64,000 nt of DNA, from positions 1,590,001 through 1,654,000 of the forward strand of contig CP071032.1 in the NCBI GenBank assembly GCA_017134815.1. The letters are read 5' to 3'. This document shows positions 26,104 through 35,339 of this stretch, piece after piece. The number at the start of each line of letters is the position of its first letter. The stretch's first letter is position 1. The notes beneath the pieces were generated by a model, which worked only from the letters and a program-made list of their open reading frames with translations, ran no database searches and was not told where the DNA came from. The position numbers were made by a program, and so were the translations under genes. This DNA is from Lentisphaerota bacterium. Lineage in GTDB: Bacteria > Verrucomicrobiota > Lentisphaeria > Victivallales > Victivallaceae.

Positions 26104-27303
26104 ATGAGTCTAAGTATCAGAAGCAGGACCCTGCCGATTTTTCTGGCTTTTTTATGTATGGGTTTTGGAGACGCAGTCGGTCCGTTTGTCGGTTTAGCCA
26201 AAGAAGAATTCCACCTTTCAAATTTTTCCGCCTCATTGATAGCCTTTGCTGGTTTCATCATGTTCGGTTTATTGTCAGTCCCTATAGGCCTGCTTCAAGA
26301 TAGAAAAACCAAAAAATTCACCCTGACCCTTGGTTTGATTATAGCTGCCCTGGGAATGTTTATTCCGTTTTTTACAGGGCTCACCTCTTTCCCGCTCTTT
26401 CTGGTAACAATTCTCATGCTTGGAGCCGGAGCAACTATAATGCAGGTTGCAGGAAATCCCATCATGCGCGATGTCTCAAAAGAGGGTAAGTTTTCACGCA
26501 ACCTGTCAATGGCGCAATTCGTCAAAGCAATCGGTTCAATGACCGGGCCATTGATTCCTCCGCTGGCAGCCAGATTTTTTGGGGCAAACTGGAATGTTGT
26601 CTTTCCTGTTTTTGCTGTTTCACTGGTTATTACAGTAATACTGGTCTCATTACTGGACGCAAAAGAACAGAAAGCTTCAGAAAAACCGGCTTCTTTAAAG
26701 TCCTGCCTCTCACTGCTGGGCAACCCCTTTGCCTTAATGATGGTAACTGGAATATTTCTATATGTCGGTGCTGAAGTCTGTATCAGCTCCGGGGTCCCAA
26801 TGTATCTGAAATCGGAATTTGGGGTTAACCTTAAAGAAACCGGGATTATGGGAACCGGACTGTTCTTTCTCGCTCTGACTATCGGCCGTTTTGCCGGCGG
26901 AGTAGTTCTAAACTGGCTGAACCCCAGAAAGGCTCTGCTGGGCAGCTGTATCCTGGCTTTAGTCCCAATGATAATTTTGCTGTCATGCGCAAAGAGTGTT
27001 GCTGTCATCTGCATTTTCATTGCCGGCCTGGGTTGTGCCAATATCTTCCCGCTGATATTTTCCATAACTGTGGATAAAATGCCGGAAAGAGCTAATGAGC
27101 TGTCCGGTCTGATGGGTACTGCAATAGTTGGCGGAGCCTTCATCCCTCCTGTAATGGGGTTTATTGCTGATAAAACCTCGGTTCCGGTGAGTTTTCTCGT
27201 TCCATCCGCAGCACTTGTATACATTTTTGCTGTAGCAGTTTCCTGCCTGGTCTCCCAGAAGAAATGTACGAGTGAACCGGCTGAATCAGAACCGGCCGTT
27301 TAA
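26104..27303 (+). CDS. MFS sugar transporter (FHS-like)
   Basis: A 399-residue protein with twelve predicted membrane segments. The major-facilitator pattern is seen in the GLLQDRKTKK loop between segments 2 and 3. The stretch GLGCANIFPLIFSITVDKMP resembles the fucose/galactose/glucose:H+ symporter family (FHS). I chose the ATG with GGAG nine bases upstream. The next gene is a ROK sugar kinase 18 bases downstream, which supports sugar import followed by phosphorylation. The sugar is not determinable. Confidence 0.85.
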   Translation: MSLSIRSRTLPIFLAFLCMGFGDAVGPFVGLAKEEFHLSNFSASLIAFAGFIMFGLLSVPIGLLQDRKTKKFTLTLGLIIAALGMFIPFFTGLTSFPLFLVTILMLGAGATIMQVAGNPIMRDVSKEGKFSRNLSMAQFVKAIGSMTGPLIPPLAARFFGANWNVVFPVFAVSLVITVILVSLLDAKEQKASEKPASLKSCLSLLGNPFALMMVTGIFLYVGAEVCISSGVPMYLKSEFGVNLKETGIMGTGLFFLALTIGRFAGGVVLNWLNPRKALLGSCILALVPMIILLSCAKSVAVICIFIAGLGCANIFPLIFSITVDKMPERANELSGLMGTAIVGGAFIPPVMGFIADKTSVPVSFLVPSAALVYIFAVAVSCLVSQKKCTSEPAESEPAV

Positions 27304-27321
27304 TCTGGAGGATTTTAAAAA

Positions 27322-28428
27322 ATGTATGAAACAGATAAACGCATAGTTTTAACTCTTGACGCCGGCGGCACCAATTTTGTATTCTCTGCAGTTCAAGGCA
27401 ATAAAGAAATTGTCAATGCGGTTAATTTACCTGCCGAAACCAAAGACCTGGAAAAGTCTCTGCAGCAAATAAAACATGGCTTTGAGCAGGTAACCACGCA
27501 ACTCGATCAAAAGCCGAGTGCGATAAGTTTTGCCTTTCCGGGACCGGCTGATTATCCTAACGGGATTATTGAAAACATCGGCAATGTTCCCGGATTTGCG
27601 GGCGGAGTACCTTTAAAATCAATTCTTGAACACCATTTCAAGATGCCAGTATTTATAAATAATGACGGAGACCTCTTCGTTTATGGTGAAGCTATAGCCG
27701 GCCTGCTGCCGCAGGTAAACAGAATGCTGGAAGAATCCGGCAGCTCCAAGCGCTACAGGAACCTTTTTGGTATTACTCTCGGCACCGGCTTTGGAGGCGG
27801 TATGGTTTCCAACAATGAACTTCTTATTGGTGATAACTCAAACGCTACAGAAGTCTGGCTGCTGCGCAACCGCCTGTATCCAGAATGCTTTGCCGAGGAA
27901 GGTGCCTGCATCAGAGCAATCCGCCATGAATATGCCAAATGCTGCGATCAGGAATTTAACAAGACGCCTTCTCCCAAAGAAATTGCAGATATTGCCGCGG
28001 GTGAAGCCGACGGCTGCAGAGATGCAGCGCTCCAGGCATTCAACTGCCTGGGAGTAGTACTTGGTGATGCTCTGGCCACCTGCACTACCCTCTTTGACAG
28101 CCTGATCGTCATAGGAGGAGGAATTTCAAATTCATATGAACTATTTATCAATTCACTGCTGAAAGAGATTAACGGCAAAATAAGAAGCTATTCTGGCAGC
28201 AGGCTGGGCCGGATTGTGCAGAAGGTTTATGACCTGGAAAATGAAAACACCATTGAAAATTTCAAGCAGGGAAAAACCACAAAACTGCCGATACCAGGAA
28301 CTGACAAAGCCATAGACTATGACTCTGAAAAAAGAGTGGGAATAGGAAAATCTATTCTTGGCACCAGCAGAGCAGTCTCAATCGGAGCTTATGCTTTTGC
28401 GCTAAACGAACTTGATAAAAAACAATAA
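27322..28428 (+). CDS. ROK family sugar kinase
   Basis: A 368-residue ROK kinase. The phosphate-binding motif DAGGTN is at 13-18, the catalytic Asp stands in NNDGDLFVYGEA (about 112-123), GITLGTGFGGG follows, and IGGGISNS closes the adenosine site. The usual ROK zinc motif CxCGxxGCxE is not present; EEGACIRA stands in that region. A C-terminal region of about 60 residues is longer than usual. It is probably the kinase for the sugar imported by the upstream transporter. TCTGGAGG precedes the ATG. Confidence 0.87.
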   Translation: MYETDKRIVLTLDAGGTNFVFSAVQGNKEIVNAVNLPAETKDLEKSLQQIKHGFEQVTTQLDQKPSAISFAFPGPADYPNGIIENIGNVPGFAGGVPLKSILEHHFKMPVFINNDGDLFVYGEAIAGLLPQVNRMLEESGSSKRYRNLFGITLGTGFGGGMVSNNELLIGDNSNATEVWLLRNRLYPECFAEEGACIRAIRHEYAKCCDQEFNKTPSPKEIADIAAGEADGCRDAALQAFNCLGVVLGDALATCTTLFDSLIVIGGGISNSYELFINSLLKEINGKIRSYSGSRLGRIVQKVYDLENENTIENFKQGKTTKLPIPGTDKAIDYDSEKRVGIGKSILGTSRAVSIGAYAFALNELDKKQ

Positions 28429-28433
28429 TGTCC

Positions 28434-28465
28434 AAGCGGCCTGAAAAAAGGCCGCTTTTCTATTT
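28434..28465 (+). terminator. Rho-independent terminator between ROK kinase and the convergent kinase gene
   Basis: An eight-base-pair stem, AAGCGGCC/GGCCGCTT, with loop TGAAAAAA is followed by TTCTATTTT. It begins five bases after the ROK stop and abuts the end of the Ser/Thr kinase gene. Confidence 0.85.
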
Positions 28466-30753
28466 TAATCAATCGGCCTCAGATGCAAATCCCTTTCACT
28501 TATTTGTTCCACATAATACCACTGGACTGTAGGAATATAAGCAAAAACAAAAACATACTTTTTACCGGCCGCGCCAGCTCTGTAAAGACCGCCGTTATTA
28601 GCTGTTGCCTGCTTGAAAATTTTGCTGAAAGGGAAGTTCTTCAGATTCAAAAAGCTGTTTTTGGTGATACTTGCCTCTGAAACAGATTTATTGTAATCGG
28701 TTGATACAATAATCTTTCCAGACTGGTCCAGCAGATATTTTTTCAAATCGCATTTTCTGCCGTTCCCAAATAGATGTCTGGTTATATAATTAAAACTTAC
28801 ATCCATGCTGATAACCCCGCAGAAATTTTGCTTGAGGTCAAAAATCCCTTCAGTACAGGCAATCACTATCCCCTGACCGCTGGCACACAGGTAAGGTTTG
28901 CTCCAGACTGCTGCTTCCCGGTCAAACGCGACTTTATACCAGGGGCGCTGGCGTGGATCATAATCCTCCTCATATCCGCCTTTTCCAGGATAGGACATAA
29001 AGAGCCCGTCTTGTAAACCTATGTAAATCCAGCTTACGGGCAGTCCACTGTACATAATAGTGTCCTTTGCGACGCTGACAGGTTTATCTTCAATAGCTGG
29101 GTCACTGCTGAATAAAACATTCTTGAATGAATTAATCAGAGGAAAAATTTTTCGAATAGTGTCTTTAGCTTTCACAGGATCAACGCCGGGAGCAACCTTA
29201 AAAACTGGAAACTCTAGACTTATCTTTCTATTATATGACGGAAAATATTGCAGATCCGGAGGTGCGGTAGCCGGATCACTGTAATCTTTATTTGTATAAA
29301 TCCGGGGCAAAGACGGCAGGCCTTTATGGCTGAGCAAGTCGCCAGCCAGAACCGCGGAGCTGCTGAGCAAACCCTTTAAATGCAGAAAGAGCCGCTCTAT
29401 GGAATGGCCTTTCTCTATAACTTCATTCTGAAATCGAGTCAGAATTATCTCACGCTGCCGCGTTTCACGAATTATCCGGTTCTGCTTAAAGAGGCTGGCA
29501 ATGGTCAAACCGGATGAGCCTAAAAGAATCAGGAGCACTGCCGAAAAGGTTGCCAGCTTATGGTTGGACATGCAGCGAATCCACTTACGTATCAAGTTAT
29601 CAGGACGCGCTGAGACTTCCTCACGCATTAAAAAAAGCTTTACATCTTCCGCCAGACCGGCAACTGACTTGTATCGACGGCTCTTGCAACAGATAGCTTT
29701 AGCAATGATTGCTTTCATGTCCCTTGAAAGCCTTACTTTAGGGAAACGGTGCTTAAAACTGTTAAAATTGCAGTGCAGGATCTTGCCCAGAACTTCATTG
29801 ACGGAGTCGCCGTTGACAGCTTTTTTAAGAGTGACCATCTCAAATAGGATCATACCCAGAGCAAAAATATCAGTTTGCGGACTGTACTTTTCTCCCTGGA
29901 TAAGTTCCGGAGCCATATAGCTGGGAGTCCCAGCCCGATAGTTTTGACTTTTTTCTGTCCCCTTTTTGCTGTTCTTTTCTTCTTTGCTTTCCTGTTCCTG
30001 TTCTTCTGTTAACAGCCCGGCCAAACCCCAGTCCATCACATATATTTCACCAAAGTCACCGATCATAATATTTGCCGGTTTTATATCACGGTGAATAATA
30101 CCTTTACTGTGTGCATACTCAACAGCTTCACATATTTTGAGGAAAAATTCAAGGCGAATACCGATAGACCGATGTTCATTATACTGTTTAATCCCATCAG
30201 TCTGGTATAAAGCAACCGTATCCCGGAGATATTCTTCAAGTGTCTTACCGCTGATATGTTTCATCACCAAATAAAAGCCGCGCTTGGAGTCACAATGCAA
30301 GCCATATAGTGGAATTATTGCTGGATGATCAAGTTTTGCCATAATACGAGCTTCAGAAACAAAAAGACGAATATCAGCCTCGGCGCTTTCAGGGTCAGAG
30401 TCTTTCTTCAATGACTTTACCGCAACCTCACGCTTTAAAGCCTTATCAAATGCAAAACGCAACTCTCCCTGAGCACCCTCTGAAAATTTTTCTTTGAGCT
30501 CATAGACATCATCAAGTCTATTTTGAAAAAGGGTTTTATCAACCGGCTCCAGATTTGTTACAAGAGAGGGTTTTGAAGTAGACCTTATCAGGTCATCCGC
30601 AACCCGCTTTTTAGTCCAGAATAGTTTTCTGGTTGAGTTTAAATCTACGTCTTCCGACTGTTTCTTTTTGGCATTGCCGGCACCTGCTTTTCCCGAAGGC
30701 GGCAACGGTATTTTTTGAGTAGCTTCAAGATCAGCCTTTTTCTCCGCAGTCAT
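28465..30753 (-). CDS. Ser/Thr protein kinase with C-terminal Cache sensor domain
   Basis: A 762-residue protein. After a disordered N-terminus (about 1-85) comes a Hanks-type kinase: the lysine in EVAVKSLKKD, HRDIKPANIM for the catalytic loop, DWG replacing DFG, and the APELIQGE segment. One membrane segment lies at about 405-425. The outside region (about 440-755) is a double Cache sensor with the hallmark YDPRQRPWY. A periplasmic ligand probably controls the kinase inside. I chose the ATG with GGAG six bases upstream. It is a single-gene unit with its own promoter. Confidence 0.88.
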   Translation of the reverse strand: MTAEKKADLEATQKIPLPPSGKAGAGNAKKKQSEDVDLNSTRKLFWTKKRVADDLIRSTSKPSLVTNLEPVDKTLFQNRLDDVYELKEKFSEGAQGELRFAFDKALKREVAVKSLKKDSDPESAEADIRLFVSEARIMAKLDHPAIIPLYGLHCDSKRGFYLVMKHISGKTLEEYLRDTVALYQTDGIKQYNEHRSIGIRLEFFLKICEAVEYAHSKGIIHRDIKPANIMIGDFGEIYVMDWGLAGLLTEEQEQESKEEKNSKKGTEKSQNYRAGTPSYMAPELIQGEKYSPQTDIFALGMILFEMVTLKKAVNGDSVNEVLGKILHCNFNSFKHRFPKVRLSRDMKAIIAKAICCKSRRYKSVAGLAEDVKLFLMREEVSARPDNLIRKWIRCMSNHKLATFSAVLLILLGSSGLTIASLFKQNRIIRETRQREIILTRFQNEVIEKGHSIERLFLHLKGLLSSSAVLAGDLLSHKGLPSLPRIYTNKDYSDPATAPPDLQYFPSYNRKISLEFPVFKVAPGVDPVKAKDTIRKIFPLINSFKNVLFSSDPAIEDKPVSVAKDTIMYSGLPVSWIYIGLQDGLFMSYPGKGGYEEDYDPRQRPWYKVAFDREAAVWSKPYLCASGQGIVIACTEGIFDLKQNFCGVISMDVSFNYITRHLFGNGRKCDLKKYLLDQSGKIIVSTDYNKSVSEASITKNSFLNLKNFPFSKIFKQATANNGGLYRAGAAGKKYVFVFAYIPTVQWYYVEQISERDLHLRPID

Positions 30754-30800
30754 TGGATTCTCCAACCTTAGTTCAGTCAGGACATAATTTGTTACATATC

Positions 30801-30829
30801 AGTATAAAACGTTTTTCACGACATTTCAA
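30801..30829 (-). promoter_or_regulatory. sigma-70 type promoter of the kinase-Cache gene
   Basis: On the minus strand, TTGAAA and TATACT are separated by 17 bases, about 48 bases upstream of the ATG. Confidence 0.65.
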
Positions 30830-30881
30830 ATTAAAGGCCTATTCTGTTGTAATCCCAGTTCAAAGGGCAAGCTGGTTATCG

Positions 30882-31799
30882 TCAGGATATTAAGTTTATT
30901 TCACTTAGTATTTTTTTTACCTGTTCACGCTCCGGCTTATGAAACGCATGAAAAGGTTCAGCCATAAAATCGCTGCATATATTCAATATTGCCAAAGCTG
31001 ATTTTATGCCTTTAATTCCGGAAGAAGCAAACCTTCCACATGCATAAATCTTTCTCAACTTGAAAACCTTTTCCTGAAGCAATCGCACATTAACCACGTC
31101 GCCGACAGCGGCAGCATCAAAAAGACTCACATAAAGCTCCGGCCAGATATTGGCTCCTCCGGCAATACCCCCGCTTGCCCCAAACATCACAGCCTCGGCC
31201 AACAGCTCCTCCGGCCCCATCAATAATGAAAACTCAGTATTATTCTGCATTGCGGTCAAATATTCATGAAACCTGATCATATTACCGGAACTGTCTTTCA
31301 GCCCGATCACATTCTTAATTTCAGCAGCCCGGCACAAAGTTTCAACTGCAATATCAACTTTTGTCATAAGCGGCATATTGTAAAGAATCAGCGGCAACGG
31401 CAGCCTGGGAGCTATATGCCTGAGATACTCGATAAGCTCCGGCTGTCCTGAAGGAAAATAATAAGGAGGAGCCAGTACTACAGCGTCAGCTCCACAGTCA
31501 GCAGCATAAACCGCCAGGTCAATTGACTCCTGAAAAGAAGTGTCGGAAATCCCCACCAGCACCGGGATCCTGGAGTTGACAGCATCACACGCGCATTTGA
31601 CTGCCTTCTGCTTAACCTTTGTGCTCAAGCTTGGCCCTTCTCCTGTAGTGCCAAGTATAAATATCCCATGGACTCCACCTGCAATGACATGTTCAATAAG
31701 GTTTCTCAATCCTGCCAGGTCAATCTCATTCTTCCCGAGCAGAGGAGTTACTAAAGGCGGAATTATACCGCTCAAATAAAGTTTATTTCTATTATTCAT
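30882..31799 (-). CDS. DapA/NanA superfamily aldolase
   Basis: A 305-residue class I aldolase of the dihydrodipicolinate synthase/N-acetylneuraminate lyase superfamily. Visible are GTTGEGPSLS (about 50-59), the tyrosine in ILYNMPLMT (about 137-145) and the Schiff-base lysine in IGLKDSSGN (about 165). In true DapA an Arg follows the YNxP motif; here it is absent, so lysine biosynthesis is unlikely. A sugar-acid or sialic-acid type aldolase or lyase is more probable. GGAGATGATAT precedes the ATG. Confidence 0.82.
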   Translation of the reverse strand: MNNRNKLYLSGIIPPLVTPLLGKNEIDLAGLRNLIEHVIAGGVHGIFILGTTGEGPSLSTKVKQKAVKCACDAVNSRIPVLVGISDTSFQESIDLAVYAADCGADAVVLAPPYYFPSGQPELIEYLRHIAPRLPLPLILYNMPLMTKVDIAVETLCRAAEIKNVIGLKDSSGNMIRFHEYLTAMQNNTEFSLLMGPEELLAEAVMFGASGGIAGGANIWPELYVSLFDAAAVGDVVNVRLLQEKVFKLRKIYACGRFASSGIKGIKSALAILNICSDFMAEPFHAFHKPEREQVKKILSEINLIS

Positions 31800-32183
31800 A
31801 TATCATCTCCATATTGAAAATCCTGTATTAAGCTACGTCCAATATGCTCAAAATCAATATCGCAAGTTATTCTGTATCCTCTCATAGTATAATTTTTTAC
31901 ATTTTCAGGTGATGCTGAAATAATATTTACTCGGCTCCAGAGTGCCTTGTTTGCAGATTCTGATCATATACAGGCTGATCTAATCGTAGCCTGAAAGGCC
32001 CTATTATCATCACATACCCCGCTGACACCCTCAAGTGCCGGGCAGTTTCCGCTCAGCTCTCCTTGACCTGACTGGTCAATTCCTGGTTTCACCGGCCCTG
32101 ATTTAAGCGTTCAGTGGCTGCACAGGAACCAAGCGGACGATCGGTTCGTTGGCACATTATAATCAAGCCTGAAATCAAGGCAT
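31800..32183. other. intergenic region before the ribosomal operon end
   Basis: I see no gene here. It separates the aldolase gene (upstream region on minus) from the terminator of the ribosomal superoperon. No repeat, tRNA or promoter stood out. Confidence 0.4.
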
Positions 32184-32210
32184 AAAAAAACCCCGCCGGA
32201 AGCGGGGTTC
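32184..32210 (-). terminator. strong terminator after rpsS
   Basis: On the minus strand, the stem AACCCCGC/GCGGGGTT with a five-base loop is followed by seven T. It ends the long secE-nusG-rpo-str-S10 gene run about 34 bases past the rpsS stop. Confidence 0.92.
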
Positions 32211-32243
32211 ATAGTGAACTGCAAAACAGTTCTGATACGGCGA

Positions 32244-32513
32244 TTATTTACCGGAAATAACACCGTGGTCTTTAAAGACACGTGTCGGTGAAAATTCACC
32301 AAGCTTATGACCAACCATGTTTTCTGTAACAAAAACGGTCAAAAAGCTTTTGCCATTGTGGACATTAAAAGTATGTCCGACAAATTCAGGAATGATCATT
32401 GAACGGCGTGACCAAGTCTTAATAGGAGTCTTCTTACCACTCTCATTAAGCTTTTCAACCTTCTTGATCAGGTAATTATCAACGAACGGACCTTTTTTGA
32501 TAGATCTAGCCAT
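32244..32513 (-). CDS. rpsS: 30S ribosomal protein S19
   Basis: An 89-residue protein with the full S19 signature ([12 protein letters not shown] at the start, [23 protein letters not shown] in the middle, KLGEFSPTR near the end). It binds 16S rRNA in the small-subunit head. Its ATG shares one base with the rplB stop. It is the last gene before a strong terminator. Confidence 0.97.
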   Translation of the reverse strand: MARSIKKGPFVDNYLIKKVEKLNESGKKTPIKTWSRRSMIIPEFVGHTFNVHNGKSFLTVFVTENMVGHKLGEFSPTRVFKDHGVISGK

Positions 32514-33340
32514 TATTTCTTCCTCCGTTCAACGATGAATTTATTTGAAGCCTTGCGTTTATTGCGAGTCTTCTTACCCTTAGCCAGCTGGCCCCAGGGT
32601 GACATCGGATGACCGCCACCACTGGACTTACCTTCACCACCACCCATTGGATGGTCAACCGGGTTCATAGCTACACCACGAACATGCGGCCGTTTTCCAA
32701 GGAAACGCTTTTTGCCAGCTTTACCAAGCTTAATATTCATATGCTCAAGGTTACCTACCTGGCCGATTGTCGCACGACACTCAATATTAATCATGCGAAC
32801 TTCGCCTGAGGGAAGTTTTACCAGAGCGTATTTTTCATCTTTACCACGCAGAGTGGCAGTCTGACCGGCGGAACGAACCAGCTTGGCACCGCTACCGGCA
32901 CGCATTTCAATACAATGGATATTCAAACCTACCGGAATATCCTTGAGTTTCATGCAGTTTCCAGCTTTGGGTTCAGCCTTGTCTCCATTCATAATAACAT
33001 CATCAACTTTCAAACCAACAGGTGAAAGAATATAACGTTTTTCGCCATCAGCATAAGTGATCAAAGCGATGTTAGCGGTACGGTTCGGGTCATACTCAAT
33101 AGAAGTAACTGTACCCGGAATACCTTCTTTATCACGCTTAAAATCAATTGTGCGGAAACGACGCTTATTGCCGCCGCCGCGGAAACGAGTAGTCACCCGG
33201 CCGAGATTATTACGCCCGCCAGTAGACTTTTTGCCTTTTGTAAGACTCTTCTGAGGAGCGGAAGCTGTGATTTCGGCAAAGTCCGAAACAGTCATGTTCC
33301 GTCGGCTCGGAGTAGTCGGATTATAACTTTTTATAGCCAT
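32513..33340 (-). CDS. rplB: 50S ribosomal protein L2
   Basis: A 275-residue protein of normal length. The conserved [16 protein letters not shown] loop, with its key His, and [13 protein letters not shown] are present. L2 contacts the peptidyl-transferase centre and subunit interface. It lies between rplW and rpsS in standard S10-operon order. Confidence 0.97.
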   Translation of the reverse strand: MAIKSYNPTTPSRRNMTVSDFAEITASAPQKSLTKGKKSTGGRNNLGRVTTRFRGGGNKRRFRTIDFKRDKEGIPGTVTSIEYDPNRTANIALITYADGEKRYILSPVGLKVDDVIMNGDKAEPKAGNCMKLKDIPVGLNIHCIEMRAGSGAKLVRSAGQTATLRGKDEKYALVKLPSGEVRMINIECRATIGQVGNLEHMNIKLGKAGKKRFLGKRPHVRGVAMNPVDHPMGGGEGKSSGGGHPMSPWGQLAKGKKTRNKRKASNKFIVERRKK

Positions 33341-33362
33341 AGATTACCTCAACGATCCTTAT

Positions 33363-33647
33363 TTAGAACAAGTCGATGCTGCTGCCCTCAGCCAGAGTAA
33401 CAATCGCTTTCTTCCAGTTGGCACGACGGCCCACTTTGAAAGATCTGGCGGCACGCTTCGGTTTGCCGTTGTAGTTCATAACATTAACAGACTTCACTTT
33501 CACATTGAAAAGCTCTTCAACAGCCCGTCCTATCTCTATTTTTTCAGCTCTCGGATCAACCTTAAAAACATACTTGCTTTCTTCAATCATAGCATTGTTT
33601 TTTTCGGTTACTACCGGAGCGATAATTACATCATATGCACTTTTCAT
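33363..33647 (-). CDS. rplW: 50S ribosomal protein L23
   Basis: A 94-residue protein with the L23 features APVVTEKNN near the start, [19 protein letters not shown] and the [18 protein letters not shown] region. It sits at the polypeptide exit tunnel and docks SRP and trigger factor. Order rplD-rplW-rplB is standard. Confidence 0.96.
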   Translation of the reverse strand: MKSAYDVIIAPVVTEKNNAMIEESKYVFKVDPRAEKIEIGRAVEELFNVKVKSVNVMNYNGKPKRAARSFKVGRRANWKKAIVTLAEGSSIDLF

Positions 33648-33659
33648 TGCTCAATCTCC

Positions 33660-34292
33660 TTAACCCAGACGCCCGACAAAAGCATCGAGAGCATCTTTAG
33701 TAAAGATAAGCTTATCGAAGCGGAGCAGTTCGTAAACATTTACGCTCATACCGCGACGCAGAACGATGTTATCCAGATTCCCAGTGGCGCAGATGGTTTT
33801 TTCATCAAACTCGCCAACTGCCAGCAGTGCGTTTCTGTCAACCTTTAAAGCATCAAGAACAGCCTTAGCGTTTTTGGTTTTGCCGCCAACGTCAAACTTG
33901 TCCAGTACAATTACACTGCCTTCTTCAATGCGCTCGGAGATAGCACGCTTGAGAGCCAGCTTTTTTACTTTCTTATTGACTTTCTTGGCATAACTGCGCG
34001 GCTCAGGACCGAAAATAGTACCACCACCGGTCCATATTGGATTACGGATACTACCGGAACGGGCACGACCGAGACCTTTTTGACGGAACGGTTTTGCACC
34101 ACCGCCACGAACTTTGCCGCGAGTCTTAGTGCAAGCAGTACCAGCACGCTGAGCTCCGAGGAAAGCTACAACACATTCATGAACAGCCTGAGATCCTTTT
34201 TCCAGTTCCAGGCAGTTATCAGGAAGGGTATATTCGCCAACAGCGGCACCCTTGCAATCTACAATCTCTAATTTCTTAGACATTTTATTCAC
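33660..34292 (-). CDS. rplD: 50S ribosomal protein L4
   Basis: A 210-residue protein. The tunnel loop of L4 is clear: TKTRGKVRGGGAKPFRQKGLGRARSGS, about residues 57-83. In some bacteria L4 also represses the S10 operon; no S10 leader would fit here because rpsJ follows fusA directly. The in-frame codon at the listed start precedes a second Met four codons later, so the exact start may be 34280. Confidence 0.95.
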   Translation of the reverse strand: MNKMSKKLEIVDCKGAAVGEYTLPDNCLELEKGSQAVHECVVAFLGAQRAGTACTKTRGKVRGGGAKPFRQKGLGRARSGSIRNPIWTGGGTIFGPEPRSYAKKVNKKVKKLALKRAISERIEEGSVIVLDKFDVGGKTKNAKAVLDALKVDRNALLAVGEFDEKTICATGNLDNIVLRRGMSVNVYELLRFDKLIFTKDALDAFVGRLG

Positions 34293-34303
34293 CTACCTGT
34301 ACG

Positions 34304-34948
34304 TTATTTGGAATTCTTCTTTTTAATGGCTTCACTCAGGTAAAGGATACCACCGTTAGGCCCCGGAACGGCGCCCTTGACAAAAAGAATATTATCTTCA
34401 GCCATGACGCGAACAACACGCAGATTCTGAATAGTTCTGCGAACATTACCCATATGACCCGGCATTTTCTTACCTTTGTCGACACGGCCCGGAAATTCAC
34501 ACTGACCAATTGAACCAGGTTTTCTCTTCCAGCCGCCGCCGTGAGAATAACGACCGCCGCCGAAGTTGTAACGCTTTACAACACCCTGGAAACCGCGTCC
34601 TTTTACAGTACCGGAAACATCCAGATAATCATCTGCTTCAAAAACCTCAACGTTTACAGAGCTTCCAAGCTCGACTTCCGGATCGCTGTCGCAACGGAAT
34701 TCGCGCAGAGCTGAAGGAAGTGCGCCCTTGATACCGGCCTTTTTAAAGTGACCGAGAAGAGGTTTACTTACATTCTTGGCTTTCTTTTCACCGAAACCAA
34801 GCTGAACCGCCGAATAACCGTCACGGTCCTTGGTCTTGACATCTACAACCACACAGGGGCCTGCCTGAATAACAGTAACCGGTGTGACTTTTCCAGTCTC
34901 ATCGTAGACCTGTGTCATCCCAATTTTTTTACCGATTATACTTTTCAT
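34304..34948 (-). CDS. rplC: 50S ribosomal protein L3
   Basis: A 214-residue protein beginning MKSIIGKKIGMTQVYDETG. The conserved GRGFQGVVKRYNFGGG and PGRVDKGKKMPGHMG segments reach toward the peptidyl-transferase centre. AAAGGAGAA precedes the ATG. It follows rpsJ by 64 bases. Confidence 0.97.
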   Translation of the reverse strand: MKSIIGKKIGMTQVYDETGKVTPVTVIQAGPCVVVDVKTKDRDGYSAVQLGFGEKKAKNVSKPLLGHFKKAGIKGALPSALREFRCDSDPEVELGSSVNVEVFEADDYLDVSGTVKGRGFQGVVKRYNFGGGRYSHGGGWKRKPGSIGQCEFPGRVDKGKKMPGHMGNVRRTIQNLRVVRVMAEDNILFVKGAVPGPNGGILYLSEAIKKKNSK

Positions 34949-35012
34949 AATTCTCCTTTCAGATACATACCTTCAATCGGTAATGAAAGCATTGGTACCT
35001 GTTGGAATCTAT

Positions 35013-35336
35013 TTAGCTTCCAATTTTTATAGCGATATCAACCCCAGCCGGCAGATTGAGCTTTTTCAACTCATCCACGGTTTTGGCTGTAGGATTGACA
35101 ATATCCATCATGCGTTTATGGGTTCTGATTTCGAACTGTTCCATAGATTTTTTATTGACGTGAGGTGAACGGTTAACAGTTACACGCTCAATCCTCGTGG
35201 GCAGCGGAATCGGGCCCGCAACCATGGAGCCGGTGCGTTTGGCGGTACCAAGTATCTCGGCCACTGACTGGTCGAGAATACGGTGCTCATAAGCCTGAAG
35301 CCGGATCCGGATCTTTTGACTTTTTGCGTTGCTCAT
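35013..35336 (-). CDS. rpsJ: 30S ribosomal protein S10
   Basis: A 107-residue protein, slightly long by an N-terminal extension, with [37 protein letters not shown] and [14 protein letters not shown]. It joins the 30S head and acts with NusB in antitermination. Only three bases separate it from the fusA stop, so the str and S10 operons are fused. Confidence 0.97.
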   Translation of the reverse strand: MSNAKSQKIRIRLQAYEHRILDQSVAEILGTAKRTGSMVAGPIPLPTRIERVTVNRSPHVNKKSMEQFEIRTHKRMMDIVNPTAKTVDELKKLNLPAGVDIAIKIGS

Positions 35337-35339
35337 AGG

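Noticed and set aside
26295..27224. 309-codon frame antisense to the MFS transporter
   Set aside because: It is a mirror of the transporter codons; it has no start signal and the sense gene is clear.
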